Positions 11,880-23,349 of a stretch of 64,000 nucleotides of DNA are shown here, piece by piece (the stretch's first letter is position 1; the number at the start of each line of letters is the position of its first letter). The position numbers were made by a program, and so were the translations under genes. This DNA comes from Sciurus carolinensis. Taxonomy: Eukaryota > Chordata > Mammalia > Rodentia > Sciuridae. The notes below the pieces were generated by a model. It made no database searches, was not told the origin of the DNA, and worked only from the letters and a program-made list of their open reading frames with translations. The stretch covers positions 55,067,268-55,131,267 of the forward strand of contig NC_062213.1 in the NCBI RefSeq assembly GCF_902686445.1, written 5' to 3'.

Positions 11880-12735
11880 TCAATCTGCCACATGTGCTTC
11901 CTTCTGCCACATTTGATCTCTTACTGTAGTCTTTGTCTCACTTACCATCACCCATTCAGTAGACTCCACAAATTAAACAGGAAATCGCTCTGATGCCTCT
12001 TTATTCTTTGAAGTCTGCACTCTATATCTGCTAAATCTTGCTTCTGCCTTTTAATTTGAAATTCCTCTGTCATCATCTGGAAGACATGTGGTTCTATATT
12101 ATTTTTAAAGTCTCCTAGCTATTCTCTATTCTGCCAGATGTGACCCAAGGTCTGTTCTATTCTGGTGCCAGAGAGAATTTTCTACAATGCCATTTTGTTC
12201 ATGTCATTCTTTAAAATCCTAGGTGTTTTTTTTTGTTTGTTTGTTTTTGTTTTTTTGTTTTTTTCTGAACATGGTCTCCAGGAAAGAGTTCTAACTCCTT
12301 AGCATGAGGCTACAGAGTCTTCAGTGATCAGGTCCCTCATGGTCAATCAGCCTAGTATCTCATAATCTCCTAAGTGTTCTGTGTTCTAGTTACATAACTT
12401 AGGGTTTCTCAAATGTGGCCTGAGGGTTTGCATAAGCCATTCCCTTGAGTTCCTCAACTAACTCCTGCTTCACTCTACGGATGCCCTTTTCTCTGAGAAG
12501 CCAATCCTGACTGTCCAACAGCCTCAACCCTATCTGGTCTAGACATCCCTCATTTGCATTTCCAGAAGGCTGTCTCGTATCCCTTTAAGGAGTCTTTCAT
12601 ACTCCATTGTAGTTGACTGGCTAGTGGTTTCTCTTTCTCCTCTTGGGGTTCCTTGAAGACAGACATTGCATCTTAATATTTATTTCCCTAGTATCAAGCA
12701 TTGAATCTAGTCTGTAGTAACCAATCAAATATTTG
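11880..12735 (+). repeat. L2 LINE, 3' third
   Basis: About 850 bases keep L2 order in + orientation: 'tctgctaaatcttgcttctg', a 'cagtgatcaggtccctcatg' block, 'gagaagccaatcctgactgt', and the terminal 'ccttgaagacagacattgca' ... 'ctagtatcaagcattgaatc'. A T/G-rich insertion (12,225-12,265) interrupts it. All frames are broken. Confidence 0.7.
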
Positions 12736-12739
12736 CCAT

Positions 12740-13055
12740 TTTGGTCAAGTTAAATATCCTGTTTCATTGTCTTCATCTAGGTAACAAAATTTGTCTCATA
12801 AAATCTTTTTGAGAAATAAAAGAGCTACTCTATAGAAAGCATCAATATAATGCCTAGCACACAGAACTCCATGGATGTTTTCCTATTTTATAGTCCACCC
12901 CAAGAAAATGTAGTAAAGTAATCACTGGATATTTGTAGAATGCTATTGATTGATAAAGTAAAGGGAATTTGACAAGTTACTGAGAGTTTAGAAAGATTGT
13001 AGGATATATCCTCAATGTATCCTATATACCAGGAGAATCAGTTAATTGTTTTAGA
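12740..13055. other. unique AT-rich sequence
   Basis: No clear repeat assignment. It may be further L2 or L1 debris. Confidence 0.4.
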
Positions 13056-13059
13056 ACTG

Positions 13060-13275
13060 TAAAAATAACATTTAATTAGCAACAGAAACTAGAATATGTC
13101 TTACCTTTGTGAAGAAAATTATAGAACTGTTGAATCACATAAGATAACTAGGTAAGTGGAAAGATAATACTGTTTCACAGATTGAGAGATTCAGTATTGG
13201 AAAGATGCTGTCCCTCTCCAGGTTAATATGTAACTACAATGCAATTTCTATCAAAGTCTTCACAGGTTTGTTTTT
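13060..13275 (+). repeat. L1 ORF2 remnant
   Basis: 'aattatagaactgttgaatc', 'tattggaaagatgctgtccc' and 'tacaatgcaatttctatcaa' match, in order, the part of L1 ORF2 downstream of the reverse transcriptase. It is ancient, with no open frame. Confidence 0.6.
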
Positions 13276-13279
13276 GCTT

Positions 13280-14925
13280 TAAAATGAGAATATTGGGAGA
13301 CCATTCTCCATGTTTTCTTTACATTTCTATATGTCTTGCAAGCAGAAGCAGTAGTGATCTTTTTGTTCCAATCTCTCTTTTCAAGGATATTGTGATGTGA
13401 ATAGCTGTAGAAGACAGAGATAGTGTTTCCCTCCAAAACAAAGGATATGTTTATTTACTCCCTAATGCAATAATGTCTCCCTTCAGTGCAAGGCTCCATT
13501 ACCAGCAATTCAGGTACCCTAAACTCAGGGTTCTTCAGTTGTGATACAAGCATACTGCATGTGTATGCAAGCATACTACAGCACAGCAGAAATGACTGAA
13601 CATAAAACTCACACTATTTGCCATGCCATGGGTAATTATAACCTTTGTCTCAGATCCAGGAATCTTGTGTCTTCTTCCAGCATCCATGAAAATGTGCAGG
13701 TCAACTTGTTAGACTACAAATTGGATAAAATCTCAGATCTTTTGAAGTTTTTGATAAAATTTGATAAATCTCAACTTGCAAAAATTATCTGGCATATCGA
13801 AGTACAAGGGTGAACACAATAAGAATTTGGCACAATGCTTTCTCAAAAAGCTAAACAAATAGGCCAGTTATTGTTGCCAAGAGAGAAATTATTCTTTGCT
13901 GATATAACTTTTTAAGGATGACAAATTAACTTGTTCAATTTGTCTAAAGCCTTTCATTTTGACATTTTCTATAACGACTTCCCTTTGCTCTTGTTAGAAT
14001 TTAGCATTTCTGGGTCTTTCTACTGACATCTTAAGCTAACTTTTTTTTTCTGAATGTGTTATGCATGGTGGAGGTTGTTTATTTAAAATGTGTTAGTATT
14101 AATTTGGCAAGGCATATTTATTTGGGCTCTTTTGTTTTTCTTTTCATCTTAGCATTTTCCAACTATTTTTCAAATCTCTATAGCCAGTTTTCTCTGATTA
14201 CACTTAAATATATCATAGTCATTTTGCTGTTTGCCCATAACGGTAATGAACACATTATAGGATTAGATGCATTAGAGGAAAAAACAGAGGTGAAAAAATT
14301 CCATTAGTAATGATTATGGATTGCTTATTTTAGTGCCAGGAGCTACTCTTTTGGAGGGTGATGGACTTCGGGGTATTAAAAATCATAAAAATAGCATTGA
14401 TATCCAGTTGTAATTTTAATGACCTACTGTTACAACATTTGTGTCTCCTACATTTTTTCTTAAACTTATAAATCACTTAGACTGCTTCAACTCCTAATAG
14501 CAAGGAGTTGGTATATAAATAATACATAATCAAAGAAGCACACCCAGAGGCAAACCTCTCTTGAGATAAGGGATTTGGAGGAGTTATTTTTAATCAAACA
14601 TGAGGCAGTTAGGCAATATAAAGATATCTTAAAATCAGAGTAAATGTTTTCTTTTAGCTTTAAATCAGTGTTTTTTAAATTGATATTTAATATATATTTG
14701 TGAGGAGCCCTGTGACACTTCAAATGCCCCCTCTTTCCTATAACTATCCAAGTTCTTAAAATCATGGTGGGCAACATATAGGATTGCCTTTGGGTCTTAG
14801 CACCAGCTCTTGGTGCCTGCCACACCCTGGTGTGGCTCTGCAGCTGAAGGTCCTATTGCCACAAATCCACAGTGCCTGGCGCTGCAAGACACAGCTAGCT
14901 TCACTACCCATGCATGTATCCCCAG
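13280..14925. other. unique AT-rich sequence
   Basis: No repeat family recognised in most of this stretch. A 90-codon + frame (13,541-13,813), an 83-codon frame (14,056-14,307) and a 112-codon minus frame (14,487-14,825) show no domains. Confidence 0.45.
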
Positions 14926-15179
14926 AGTGTTAGCTGATCATCTCAGTAACTGTAAGCAAGTGGAATCATGCACCATACATCCTGTGACTCAATTCTTTTA
15001 TTGTTAGTTTTGAAATAAAGTGTATTGCATAGGGCTGTAGTTTATTTTCATTGCTGAATAGAATTCTGTTGTATAAATATTTGACAATTGATTTATTTAA
15101 TCTTTTGTTGATTATTTGGGTTTGTTCTTTTGGTCTCTTAAGAGCATAGTGCTATGAATAAGCAAAACCAAACAAACAA

Positions 15180-15345
15180 AACTTTTCTATAAACAAAACT
15201 TTTTATAAATGACCATGTAGTAAATATTTGGGCTTTGCAGTGAATATATGATCTCTGTTATGTGTACCTCTTCTTTTTAAACAACTCTAAAAACGTAAAA
15301 ATCATTCTTAGCTTGTGAACCATAGGTTTGCTGAACCCTGATTTC
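15180..15345. repeat. hAT-type DNA transposon remnant
   Basis: 'tagtaaatatttgggctttg' ... 'aaccataggtttgctgaacc' follows the terminal portions of a mammalian non-autonomous hAT element (consensus with 'aaatattt...gctttgcagg' and 'tttgctgacccctg'). A related copy is at 46,893-47,085. Confidence 0.5.
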
Positions 15346-15784
15346 AGGTATATACTGAAGAGTTGAATCACTTATCATCAGTTATAGTCACATTCAGTTT
15401 GACAGGCAACCGAAAACTTTTTACCATGATTCTATCAATTTATCCTCCCACAAATAATACGTGAGCATTCCCAATGTACCTCATCCACTCCATAACATGA
15501 CATTATTGTATTTTTAATTATTTGTCTAATAGATAGAAATGGTATCTTATTATGGGCCTCAATTTACATTTCCCCAATTTCCAGTCAGCAGTTTGTGATT
15601 CCAATCCTGTGAAGTGCTCGTTTGTATGTTTTGCTTGTTTTTTATTTGGGCTTTTTGCAAATTTTCTTCTCAATATGTAGGAATTTTTGTATATTCCACT
15701 GCTATTATGTTTCAGATATTTTCTCTTGTGGCCTGATTTTGTATTCTTTTGTAGAGTGTCTTATTTTTTTTTCCCAAATACTGT

Positions 15785-15960
15785 TTGAGTCTTACTAAAA
15801 TGCTTGGTACCAGAAATGTTTAGACTTCAGGGTTTTTTCTGATTCAGGAATGTTTGCTTGACTTTACCAACTGCATCCTGTTGGTGCTCAGGAAGTTCCA
15901 GTTGTCAGAGCATTTTGGACTTCAGGTTTTCCAATTAGGATTGCTCAACCTGTAATATCT
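15785..15960. repeat. Tigger-like MITE remnant
   Basis: The left end 'atgtttagacttcagggttt' and the right end 'gcattttggacttcaggttt' with 'gattgctcaacctg' form an imperfect inverted pair. This is the pattern of small mammalian Tigger-class elements. The internal part is largely deleted. Confidence 0.5.
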
Positions 15961-16404
15961 TAACTAGACTACAAATCACATGGCATGAAGTTTACTCTGA
16001 AAGTATACAATCCAATGATTTGTTTACTGTGTTCACAAAGAACCTCTTAACTTTAATGTAGCTGAATTTGGTAGATTCTGTGCTTGTAGCTAGTATTGTG
16101 TCTTAAGATATTGCTCTGACACTGAGCTTATAAGAGGTTTTCTACATTGTCTTCTCAAGGTTCTATGGTTTCACTTTTACATTTAATATTTAATTTACCT
16201 GAAATTGATGTTTATGCATAGTGTGTGAGTTGTGACCCAATAATTCCTTTTTAATAACCAGTTATTCTAGTATTTTTAATATTATTCAGGTATTGTAGGG
16301 AAAGATACTAATGATTTGTTCTCAAACTAGAAGATATGAACACTTGAAAACAGGCTTAAGTTAGAGCATGTGAATTAACAGGTTAAATAGAAATTAAATA
16401 AATA

Positions 16405-16498
16405 AGGCTTGGGGATATAGCTCAGTGATAGTTTGCATAGCATGCACAGGCCCTGAGTTGGATTTCCAGCACTATAAAATCAAGCACACCTGTATAAA
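16405..16498 (+). repeat. ID SINE
   Basis: 'gcttggggatatagctcagt' ... 'gcatagcatgcacaggccct' ... 'ggatttccagcactataaaa' is an ID body in + orientation with an A-rich tail. Confidence 0.85.
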
Positions 16499-16499
16499 A

Positions 16500-17765
16500 A
16501 TAAACATTTAAACAAAAGCACTTTTATTTCCCTTCATCCCCAAAAGTGAGAGTAAGGATTACTCTTATTAGGCCTGAAATTCTTTATCATAGTCCCATCT
16601 CAAGATAAGAGAATGAACTTGATGACTTTTCTATAGTACTCCCAGTTCTAAATTCTAAGTTAGGGTATATATTCATTATTAAATTAGGCAAAATTCTGTT
16701 GTTAAATAGCACCTATAAACCAGCCATATAAAAAGTGTAATCTTCTTGCTAGAAGAATTAGAATTATACAAGCAAAAGATCATAAATCAAAAAGACATAA
16801 TGGACCAAATGCATGCTATAGTCTTAAACATTCAACAGCTTCAAATATTGACTGTGTACTAAGCTTTACTTGACTGTATTAACAATTCAGTTTTGCATAT
16901 GAAAGACTTATTCCATCCAAACAGAACTCAAATTTACTCAGCATTATCCTTCTAGGTCTCAAGAAGCTGGAGATGGGACCTTTTGTCCTACTTAGCTCTG
17001 TAAAGATGTTTCATGTACCCTTCATATATGAAGGGAAAATATGTCTTCACACAGGCCTGTGTATTCCTGTCTGGTGGACAACTCCCCCCAGTGGAGATAG
17101 GTAGGGCAATGTACTATTTTCTTCCTAAGCAGATTTCAGGTGGGCCACTGGGCCGTTTTGAGATTGTGTATTGAATGCAGAATGAACTCTTCTTATTCTA
17201 CTAATGGATTGTCTTGATTGCTGAGCACAGTGCACCTTTTCACAATTTTAATGCTTCTGTGTGTTAATTCTTTGTGTTACTTGTCACTTCCCTGCTAGTT
17301 TTCTTTCTAGGGTGCTTTTTGCTGGATTGGCTGTGAGTCAAGTTGGTTGATGACGTTCAATTTTGCTAAATCCTCCAGAATGGCTTGTTAATCCTTATTT
17401 TACATTCCACTGAGTACTGTACCATGCAGTTTCCTTCTGTTCGCCCAAAAAAAGAGAAAATGGCTACATTAAGCAATAATGTGATGAATTTAGTGTCTAG
17501 CCTGAGGAATCGCCATTTGCTTCTAATTGGCATGTGGAGCACAAAATCAGAGCCCTGATTTCCTCGGAACTATTCTAAGGCCTGACAACCATATCTGAGT
17601 AAATCTTAGATTCTTTTCAAGTGTCTTTATCAACATGAAAGCTACTTACATTTACATATCTCTTAGTGTTTACTATTAAAGGAAAATAACTGTAAAATTA
17701 TGACCTCATGTACACTTTGTATATACTTGTGTACACTTTAAATGACAGAAAAAAATGTGGCCCCA
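16500..17765. other. unique sequence
   Basis: No repeat recognised in about 1.27 kb. There is no frame above 60 codons and no strong exon signal. Confidence 0.5.
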
Positions 17766-18730
17766 ATTCTGTCAGTAAGAGCTGATTGGGAAGCCTAGAC
17801 TTCTACTCTTTCCAGGCTGAATGGAGGCAACCCACTCTTCCCCACTGGATGGTGACAGATGGCTGAGTTGGGAGCTGACTGTCCCATTCCAATGGATGGT
17901 AACAAAATTCTCCACCCCCGACTCCATGAGGCAAAGACCACAGGAGGAACCTGGATGTCTTTCCTCCCTCCCAGTTACCAGCAGTAATGAGGTACCTTTT
18001 TCCTCTCCCACTGGGGTGATGTCAGAGGACCATACATGGGAAGCAGGAAGGTATCAATGGAGGCCTTATGGAAAGAATCTCCCACTCAGACTTCAGTGGA
18101 GGTATAAAGGGGACCGGATTCTGCCCTGAACTGGCAGTAATAACACAGTTGCCCCCTTCCCTTGCTGGAGTTGCTATCAGAGGAAGGCAACTAAAATAGG
18201 TTATATAGTTAAGATCCAGGGTCTTAAAACCTAATAACCCCAAAATTCAGGTGTCAATGAAAAAATCCTTGTTATACCAAAAACCAGGAAGCTCTCAAGC
18301 TGGATTAAAAAGAAAAAGGAAAAAAAGGCCATCAATAGCAAGATGACAAAGATGTTAGAATTATCTGCTAAAAATTTTAAAGCACCTATCATAAAAATTC
18401 TTTGTTGAGTAATTATGCACATGTTGCTGAATATAAATTAAAAAAAGAGAAAAGCCAGCAAATAAATAGAAGATATAAAGAACTTAGTAGATATCTTAGA
18501 ATGAAAAAATACAGTAATCAAAATAAAAATCTCAGTGGATAGGTTGAATAGCAGAATAGAAAAGACAGAGGAAAGAATCAACAAATTAGAAGGTAGAACC
18601 ATAGAAATTATCCAGTCTGGACAACAGGAAAAATAGACTGAAGTGGAGAAAAAGGATCTCAGGGACCTGTGGGACTACACTAAAGACATGACATTCGCGT
18701 CACTGCAGAAGAAGACAGAGGGGCCAAAAT

Positions 18731-19082
18731 GCATTACCTTACATGGTAGGGACTTTCCAAGGTAATTAATTTAAATATTTTGAGAAGAAGAGAATATTCT
18801 GGATTATCTGAGTGGTCCACTGCAATCACAAGAATTCTTACAAGGAGGATCAGAGAAGATGTGATAATGGAAGCAGAAGGAGAAAAGGCAGTGTGATACA
18901 AGGTCACAAACCAGGAAACTGAAAAAGTAGAAGTCAAGAAAATATATTTTTCCCTAGTGCTGCCAGATAGACTGCAGCGAGGGTCTTTCCACCTCAATAT
19001 CTATATGATTATAAATTAATTTTTTTAAACTAGCAAGTTTGTAGTTATTTGTTATACCAGCAGAAGGAAACTAATCCACTGA
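18731..19082 (+). repeat. MLT1-like LTR (ERVL-MaLR class), solo
   Basis: 'agaatattctggattatctg' and 'gtggtccactgcaatcacaa' come early. Late are 'ttataaattaatttttttaa' and 'tagcaagtttgtagttattt' with 'agcagaaggaaactaatcc'. This is the order in MLT-type LTRs. It interrupts the ancient L1 between 'agaggggccaaaatg' and 'gagtcagcctcaaacaagcc'. No retroviral genes flank it. Confidence 0.6.
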
Positions 19083-20186
19083 GTCAGCCTCAAACAAGCC
19101 CAAAGAAAGTCACACCAAAATAACTTCATAAATTTCTGAACACTAAAGGCAAAAGGTCTTGAAAGAAATGGGAAACATTTTCCATGGGGCAATGGAAAAA
19201 CAATTGAATGACAGCAGAATTCCCATCAGAAACTATGGAGATCAAAAGGAATTAGGATATTTCAAGCACTATAATCACTGTCTTCTCAGAATCCCATATT
19301 CAGTGAAAATATTCGTTAGGAATGAAGAGGAAATCAAGACCCGGGGTGGGGGGGGTGAGGAACAACCTTTTTTTTTTTTTTTTCTTCTTTTCTTTTTGTC
19401 ACCAGTAAATTTCCCTAAAAGAATGACTAACGGAGAAAATCTGGAAGACAGAGCAAGCATAGTGGTTAAGACAATAAACTTCCCTTCTTCTTGAGTTTTT
19501 AAAGTTTTATTTGAAGGTTGATGCAAAAAAATTAGAACTGATGTGGTTATAAACATATGCAGAAATGGTTAAGATAAATATATACAAGAGAGGATAAAGG
19601 GACATAAAGAAAGTTAAGATTTCTATAGTTCACTCCAAGTATAGTGTTGGTAGCAGGAGACAGTGATTAAGTTTGGTATCTATAATGTAGTACCTAGAAC
19701 AACCACTACAAAGACTACATGAGGAGATGCACTTAAAATCATTAAGGACAAATCAAAACGGAATTCTAAACAATGTTCAAGTTACTCACTAGAAGGTATA
19801 AGCAAACAGGGAAGTGAAAAACAGAACCAATGGAAAATAAAACTTGATAAAGAGAATTTGCAAAAACTTACAGCTACTTAGTGGTGAAAGATTGCTTTCC
19901 TCCTAAGACTGGGAAGAAGGCAAAAATGTACACTCTTGTGACTCCTATTCAGTATAGCCCTACAAGTTCTCAGTGCAATAAGGCAAGAAAAGAAAGTAAA
20001 AAAATATACAGATTTGGCAGGGGGAACTGCTCTTGTTTACAGAAAACTTGATTGTCTCAGTAGAGAACACCTATGAATCTGCAAAATAACTCTTAAAACT
20101 AACAAGTAAGTTCAGGAGGACCATGGAAAACAGCAGTATTCTTACATGCCAGCAATGAATACATAAACAACAAATTAAGAATGCAA

Positions 20187-20393
20187 TACCAACTCTAGGA
20201 ACAAACCCTACCACTAATGACAACTTGGGGTGATCATTGTGTGTCAGTGTAGCTTTATCAGTTGTGACAAATGTACCAGTTGAATGTAGGAGTTTGGGGG
20301 AGTGGTGCTGTATATTAGGGGAAGCCAAGGAGTATTTGGGAACTCTACTTTCTGCTTAATTGTGCTATGAACATAAACTGCTTAAAAATTAAG
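20187..20393 (+). repeat. L1M-type 3'UTR fragment inserted in L1 ORF2
   Basis: 'tgtgtcagtgtagctttatc', 'gttgtgacaaatgtaccagt' and 'tgtgctatgaacataaactg' match the 3' end of an old L1 subfamily. It sits between 'aatgcaatacc' (20,178-20,188 region) and 'aatacagtacc' (about 21,065), an imperfect duplication that suggests a target site inside the host L1. Confidence 0.55.
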
Positions 20394-20817
20394 ACTATTT
20401 ACCAGCAAATGCCATAATTTCATTCTTTAAAGCTGAGTAATATTCCATCATATATGTATCATGCTAAGAGAAATAAGCCAAACCCCCAAAACCAGAGTCT
20501 GAGTGTTTTCTCTGATATGCGGATGCTGATTCACAATAAGCGGGAGCAGGACAGTAGGAAGAATAGAGTTACTATAGATTAAGTAGAGGGAAGTGAAGGG
20601 AAGGGAACCCCTATGAGGGTAGGAAGGATAGTAGAGAGAAACAGACATTGTTACCTCACATACCTATATGACTTCCTGACCGATGTGATCCTATAACATA
20701 TATAATCAGAAAAATGAGAAATTGTGTTCCACGTATATGATTTATCAAAATGTATAAATGCATTCTACTGTCATGTATAAATAATTATAACAAATAAAAA
20801 ATTTTTTAAAAATTAAG
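20382..20817 (+). mobile_element. 5'-inverted (twin-primed) L1 insertion with target-site duplication
   Basis: A perfect 12-bp duplication TTAAAAATTAAG lies at 20,382-20,393 and 20,806-20,817. Between them, 20,394-20,460 is the reverse complement of L1 sequence ('gccataatttcattctttaa', 'gctgagtaatattccatcat'). From 20,461 the L1 runs forward ('atgctaagagaaataagcca', 'tgcattctactgtcatgtat') to an A-rich tail. The two segments are nearly adjacent in L1, with about 20 bases missing at the breakpoint. This is the signature of twin priming during target-primed reverse transcription. It is non-autonomous, with no complete ORF. Confidence 0.85.
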
Positions 20818-20820
20818 TAT

Positions 20821-21016
20821 TTAGCTGGGTGCAGTTACACACACCTGTAATCCCAGCGATGCCAGATGATCAGGCAGAAAGATCACAAGTTTCAGGCCAT
20901 CGTCAGGAACTTAGCAAAACCCTGTCTCAAACTAAAAAGTAAAAAGGACTAGGGATGTAGCTCAGTGGTAAAGCACTCTCTCTGGGTTTGATCCCCAGTG
21001 CAGCAGGAAAAAAATA
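20821..21016 (+). repeat. B1-dID SINE
   Basis: 'agctgggtgcagttacacac' through 'gggatgtagctcagtggtaa' to 'gatccccagtgcagcaggaa' with an A-rich tail. It inserted directly beside the right target-site copy of the twin-primed L1. Confidence 0.93.
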
Positions 21017-21482
21017 GAGAGAGAACATAGAAAAGAAACAAATTATTTAAAAGGGTAAATTTTTAAAAATACAGTACCAGTTACAGTAACTCTAAAAATA
21101 AAAGAAATATATAAATATAAATCTTACAAAATGGAACTTGTGTATTGAAAGCTATAAAACACTGATGCATACTGTTTTCATGGATGAGAAGGCTCAACAT
21201 AGTAAAGATGCTGATTCTTCCCAAGTTAACATACTGGTTTAACAAATTTCAAAATCTCAGCTTGATTTTTTTATAGGCATACACAAAATTATTCTAAAAG
21301 TTATATAGAACTAAGATAGCTTAAACAATTTGGGGAAAGAAGAATAAGTGGGCGGAATCAGTCTGCTCCATTACAGGACTCATTATACAACTACAGTAAT
21401 CAACACTGTGTGGTATTGACAGAGGTGCAGAAATAGATTCACACAAGTATGCCCAACTGTTCTTTTTTGGACAGAGATGCAC

Positions 21483-21714
21483 AAAGCACTTCTTGTTGGG
21501 GTTTTTTGTGTGTTACTGGAAATTGAACTTAAGGCCTCATGCATACTAGGCAAGTGCTTTCCCACTGAACTGTAGCTACATCCTCTTTTACTTAATTCTG
21601 AGACAGTTGTGATAAGTAACCCACACCAGCCTCCAACTTGTGATCCTCCTGCCTCAGCCTCCTAAGTAGCTGGTATTGCAGATGTGTGCCACCACACCTG
21701 GGAAAGCACTTCTT
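21483..21714 (-). repeat. B1-dID SINE with perfect target-site duplication
   Basis: The ID part ('gtgttactggaaattgaact', 'ctaggcaagtgctttcccac') and B1 part ('gatcctcctgcctcagcctc', 'ctaagtagctggtattgcag') are in minus orientation. The 12-bp repeat AAAGCACTTCTT at 21,483-21,494 and 21,703-21,714 is the target-site duplication. The insertion splits L1 ORF2. Confidence 0.93.
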
Positions 21715-21989
21715 TTTATTTCTATAAAAAAAAGTACTGATAGAATGTCATAAAAATTAAAACTTTTGACCTTTCAAAAGACTCTGTTATACATATAAGA
21801 AGACAGGCTCCACGGTGGGAGAAAATATTTGTAAACCCTGTGATCAGCAGAGGACTAGAAACCATTTTTTAAATGGTACAATTAGAAAATAGGCAAATAG
21901 AAAAGAGATTTTATTGAAGGGAGTACACAGACCCTCAAGCATATTTTGTTGGCCTTCTTAATGTTGATAGGATATTATTTTAAAATTTA

Positions 21990-22940
21990 CATTAATGGCA
22001 TAATTTAAACATTATAAGATAATCATAAAAATTCAGTTTTCTAGCTTCTCTTAGACAAAATCAGAAAAATCTGCCAACACTGGGTTCACATTCCCAAATT
22101 CCCCCCAAAGAGTTTGATACAGATGTTTAGGAGCTGCTCTTATCTGAGGCATGATTGCTACAATCCTTACCTTTCTTATCTCCCAGATTCTGCAGCCAAC
22201 CATAAGCAGCTTTTTATTGTCACTTGACACCATTGTTTTTTCTTAAAGTAGGATAAAGGGAAATGTTTTTACCTACCTCTCCATCAAATCATAGCCCTTT
22301 TGAGACTACTTGGTGCTCCTCTTGATGACTTGACTCTTGTGGGGTACAGCCTGAGCCTGTCAGCGTCTGGTTTTAACACTGTGAAGGCCATTACCCCTGC
22401 TAGGACCATGTTCTCCTTCCCTTCCCACCTGGCCAATAGGATGCCTTCAAGGCTTTTTCATCCCTTCTGATCTCTTTAGTAAAAACTGAATGCTTTAATT
22501 TTTATTTTAACATGTAAACCATGTATTTCTTTCTGATAGCTTTTTGGTTCCACTTTTAATCTTAGCAGTTTGGTTGTATTCTTCCTAGTTATAAATGGCT
22601 TAAAGCTATTGTCTGAAAACCTCCATTATTAGTGAACTTACAGTTGTTGAACTTAAGACCCCCACCATGGATTTGGAGGGGCCAAAATTACTATCCATTG
22701 AAACTGTTCACTAAGATGGAATAGGCATACCTGAAATAGATTGTCTCCTTCATCATTTCTTATGTTACTTTCTTCATTGTTATAATTACTTTAACATTTC
22801 TTGCTAAAGACTTCCTAGTTCCTTATCTAGGATTTCAGTGGGGTGCTTATAAATTGATTTTGCTTCATGGCATGTAGTATGCATAGTAAGTAGACATATT
22901 TCTTTCACATCTGGTTTTCTAGTGAAGTCTTTTCACTCTT
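21990..22940. other. unique sequence
   Basis: No repeat family recognised and no frame above about 60 codons. Confidence 0.5.
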
Positions 22941-22944
22941 GGTT

Positions 22945-23085
22945 GTTTTTTGCAGTATAGGGTATTGAACCCAGGAATGTTTACCACTGAGCTTCATTTC
23001 CAGCCTATTTATTTATTACTTACTTACTTACGTTTTATTTGGCGACAGAGTCCCACTAAGTTGCTGAGGCTGGCCACTGTGGGCA
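22945..23085 (-). repeat. truncated B1-dID SINE
   Basis: The ID part 'tagggtattgaacccaggaa' ... 'cactgagcttcatttccagc' is followed by a TTTA/CTTA-rich linker and the B1 segment 'agtcccactaagttgctgag'. The outer B1 part is missing. Confidence 0.85.
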
Positions 23086-23169
23086 GAACTCTAGCACTTG
23101 CGAGTAAGGAAGAAGATAAGGACATGAGTGAATGGGTGCAAAATAGCTCTAAAGGTTGAGAGGGTAAGA

Positions 23170-23345
23170 GTTTAGACTCGGGGCCAAACTGTTTGTATTC
23201 AGCATTCTGTCCCATTTCCCCTGTCCCCATTAGCTGTGACCTGAGCAAATAACTAACTTCTCAGATTCCCCATCTGCAAAATGGGAACCATAATGGTATT
23301 TGCCCCCTTGGGTTGTTATCTTATGAAAAGTGCATGCAGTTGTGC
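23170..23345 (+). repeat. MIR SINE
   Basis: 'ctgtgacctgagcaaataac' ... 'cagattccccatctgcaaaa' ... 'tgggaaccataatggtattt' is the MIR core and 3' order in + orientation. Confidence 0.75.
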
Positions 23346-23349
23346 CTGG

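Larger units (their letters stand above)
14930..16290 (-). repeat. ancient L1 (L1M/ME-type) ORF2/3' remnant, interrupted
   Basis: Read on the minus strand, pieces at about 14,930-15,180, 15,345-15,770 and 16,000-16,290 follow L1 ORF2 C-terminal and 3'UTR order. Plus-strand landmarks are 'tttattttcattgctgaata', 'cttattatgggcctcaattt', 'ttctcaatatgtaggaattt' and 'tcacttttacatttaatatt'. Two DNA-transposon remnants (hAT-like and Tigger-like) interrupt it. More than one L1 insertion may be present. Confidence 0.55.
17770..21985 (+). repeat. ancient L1 host of a nested repeat complex
   Basis: Collinear + strand pieces of an old L1 can be followed. A 5'UTR-like segment (17,770-18,730) contains 'ctgaatggaggcaacccact' and 'gacaaagatgttagaattat'. 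It is followed by 'agacagaggaaagaatcaac' and 'ctcagggacctgtgggacta', then 19,085-19,840. An ORF2 reverse-transcriptase segment follows (19,846-20,187; 'tacttagtggtgaaagattg', 'tgcaataaggcaagaaaaga'). The ORF2 C-terminal half is at 21,060-21,985 ('gattcttcccaagttaacat', 'aactacagtaatcaacactg'). The sequence jumps from the 5' region to the RT segment at about 19,845, implying a large internal deletion. All frames are broken. Confidence 0.65.
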
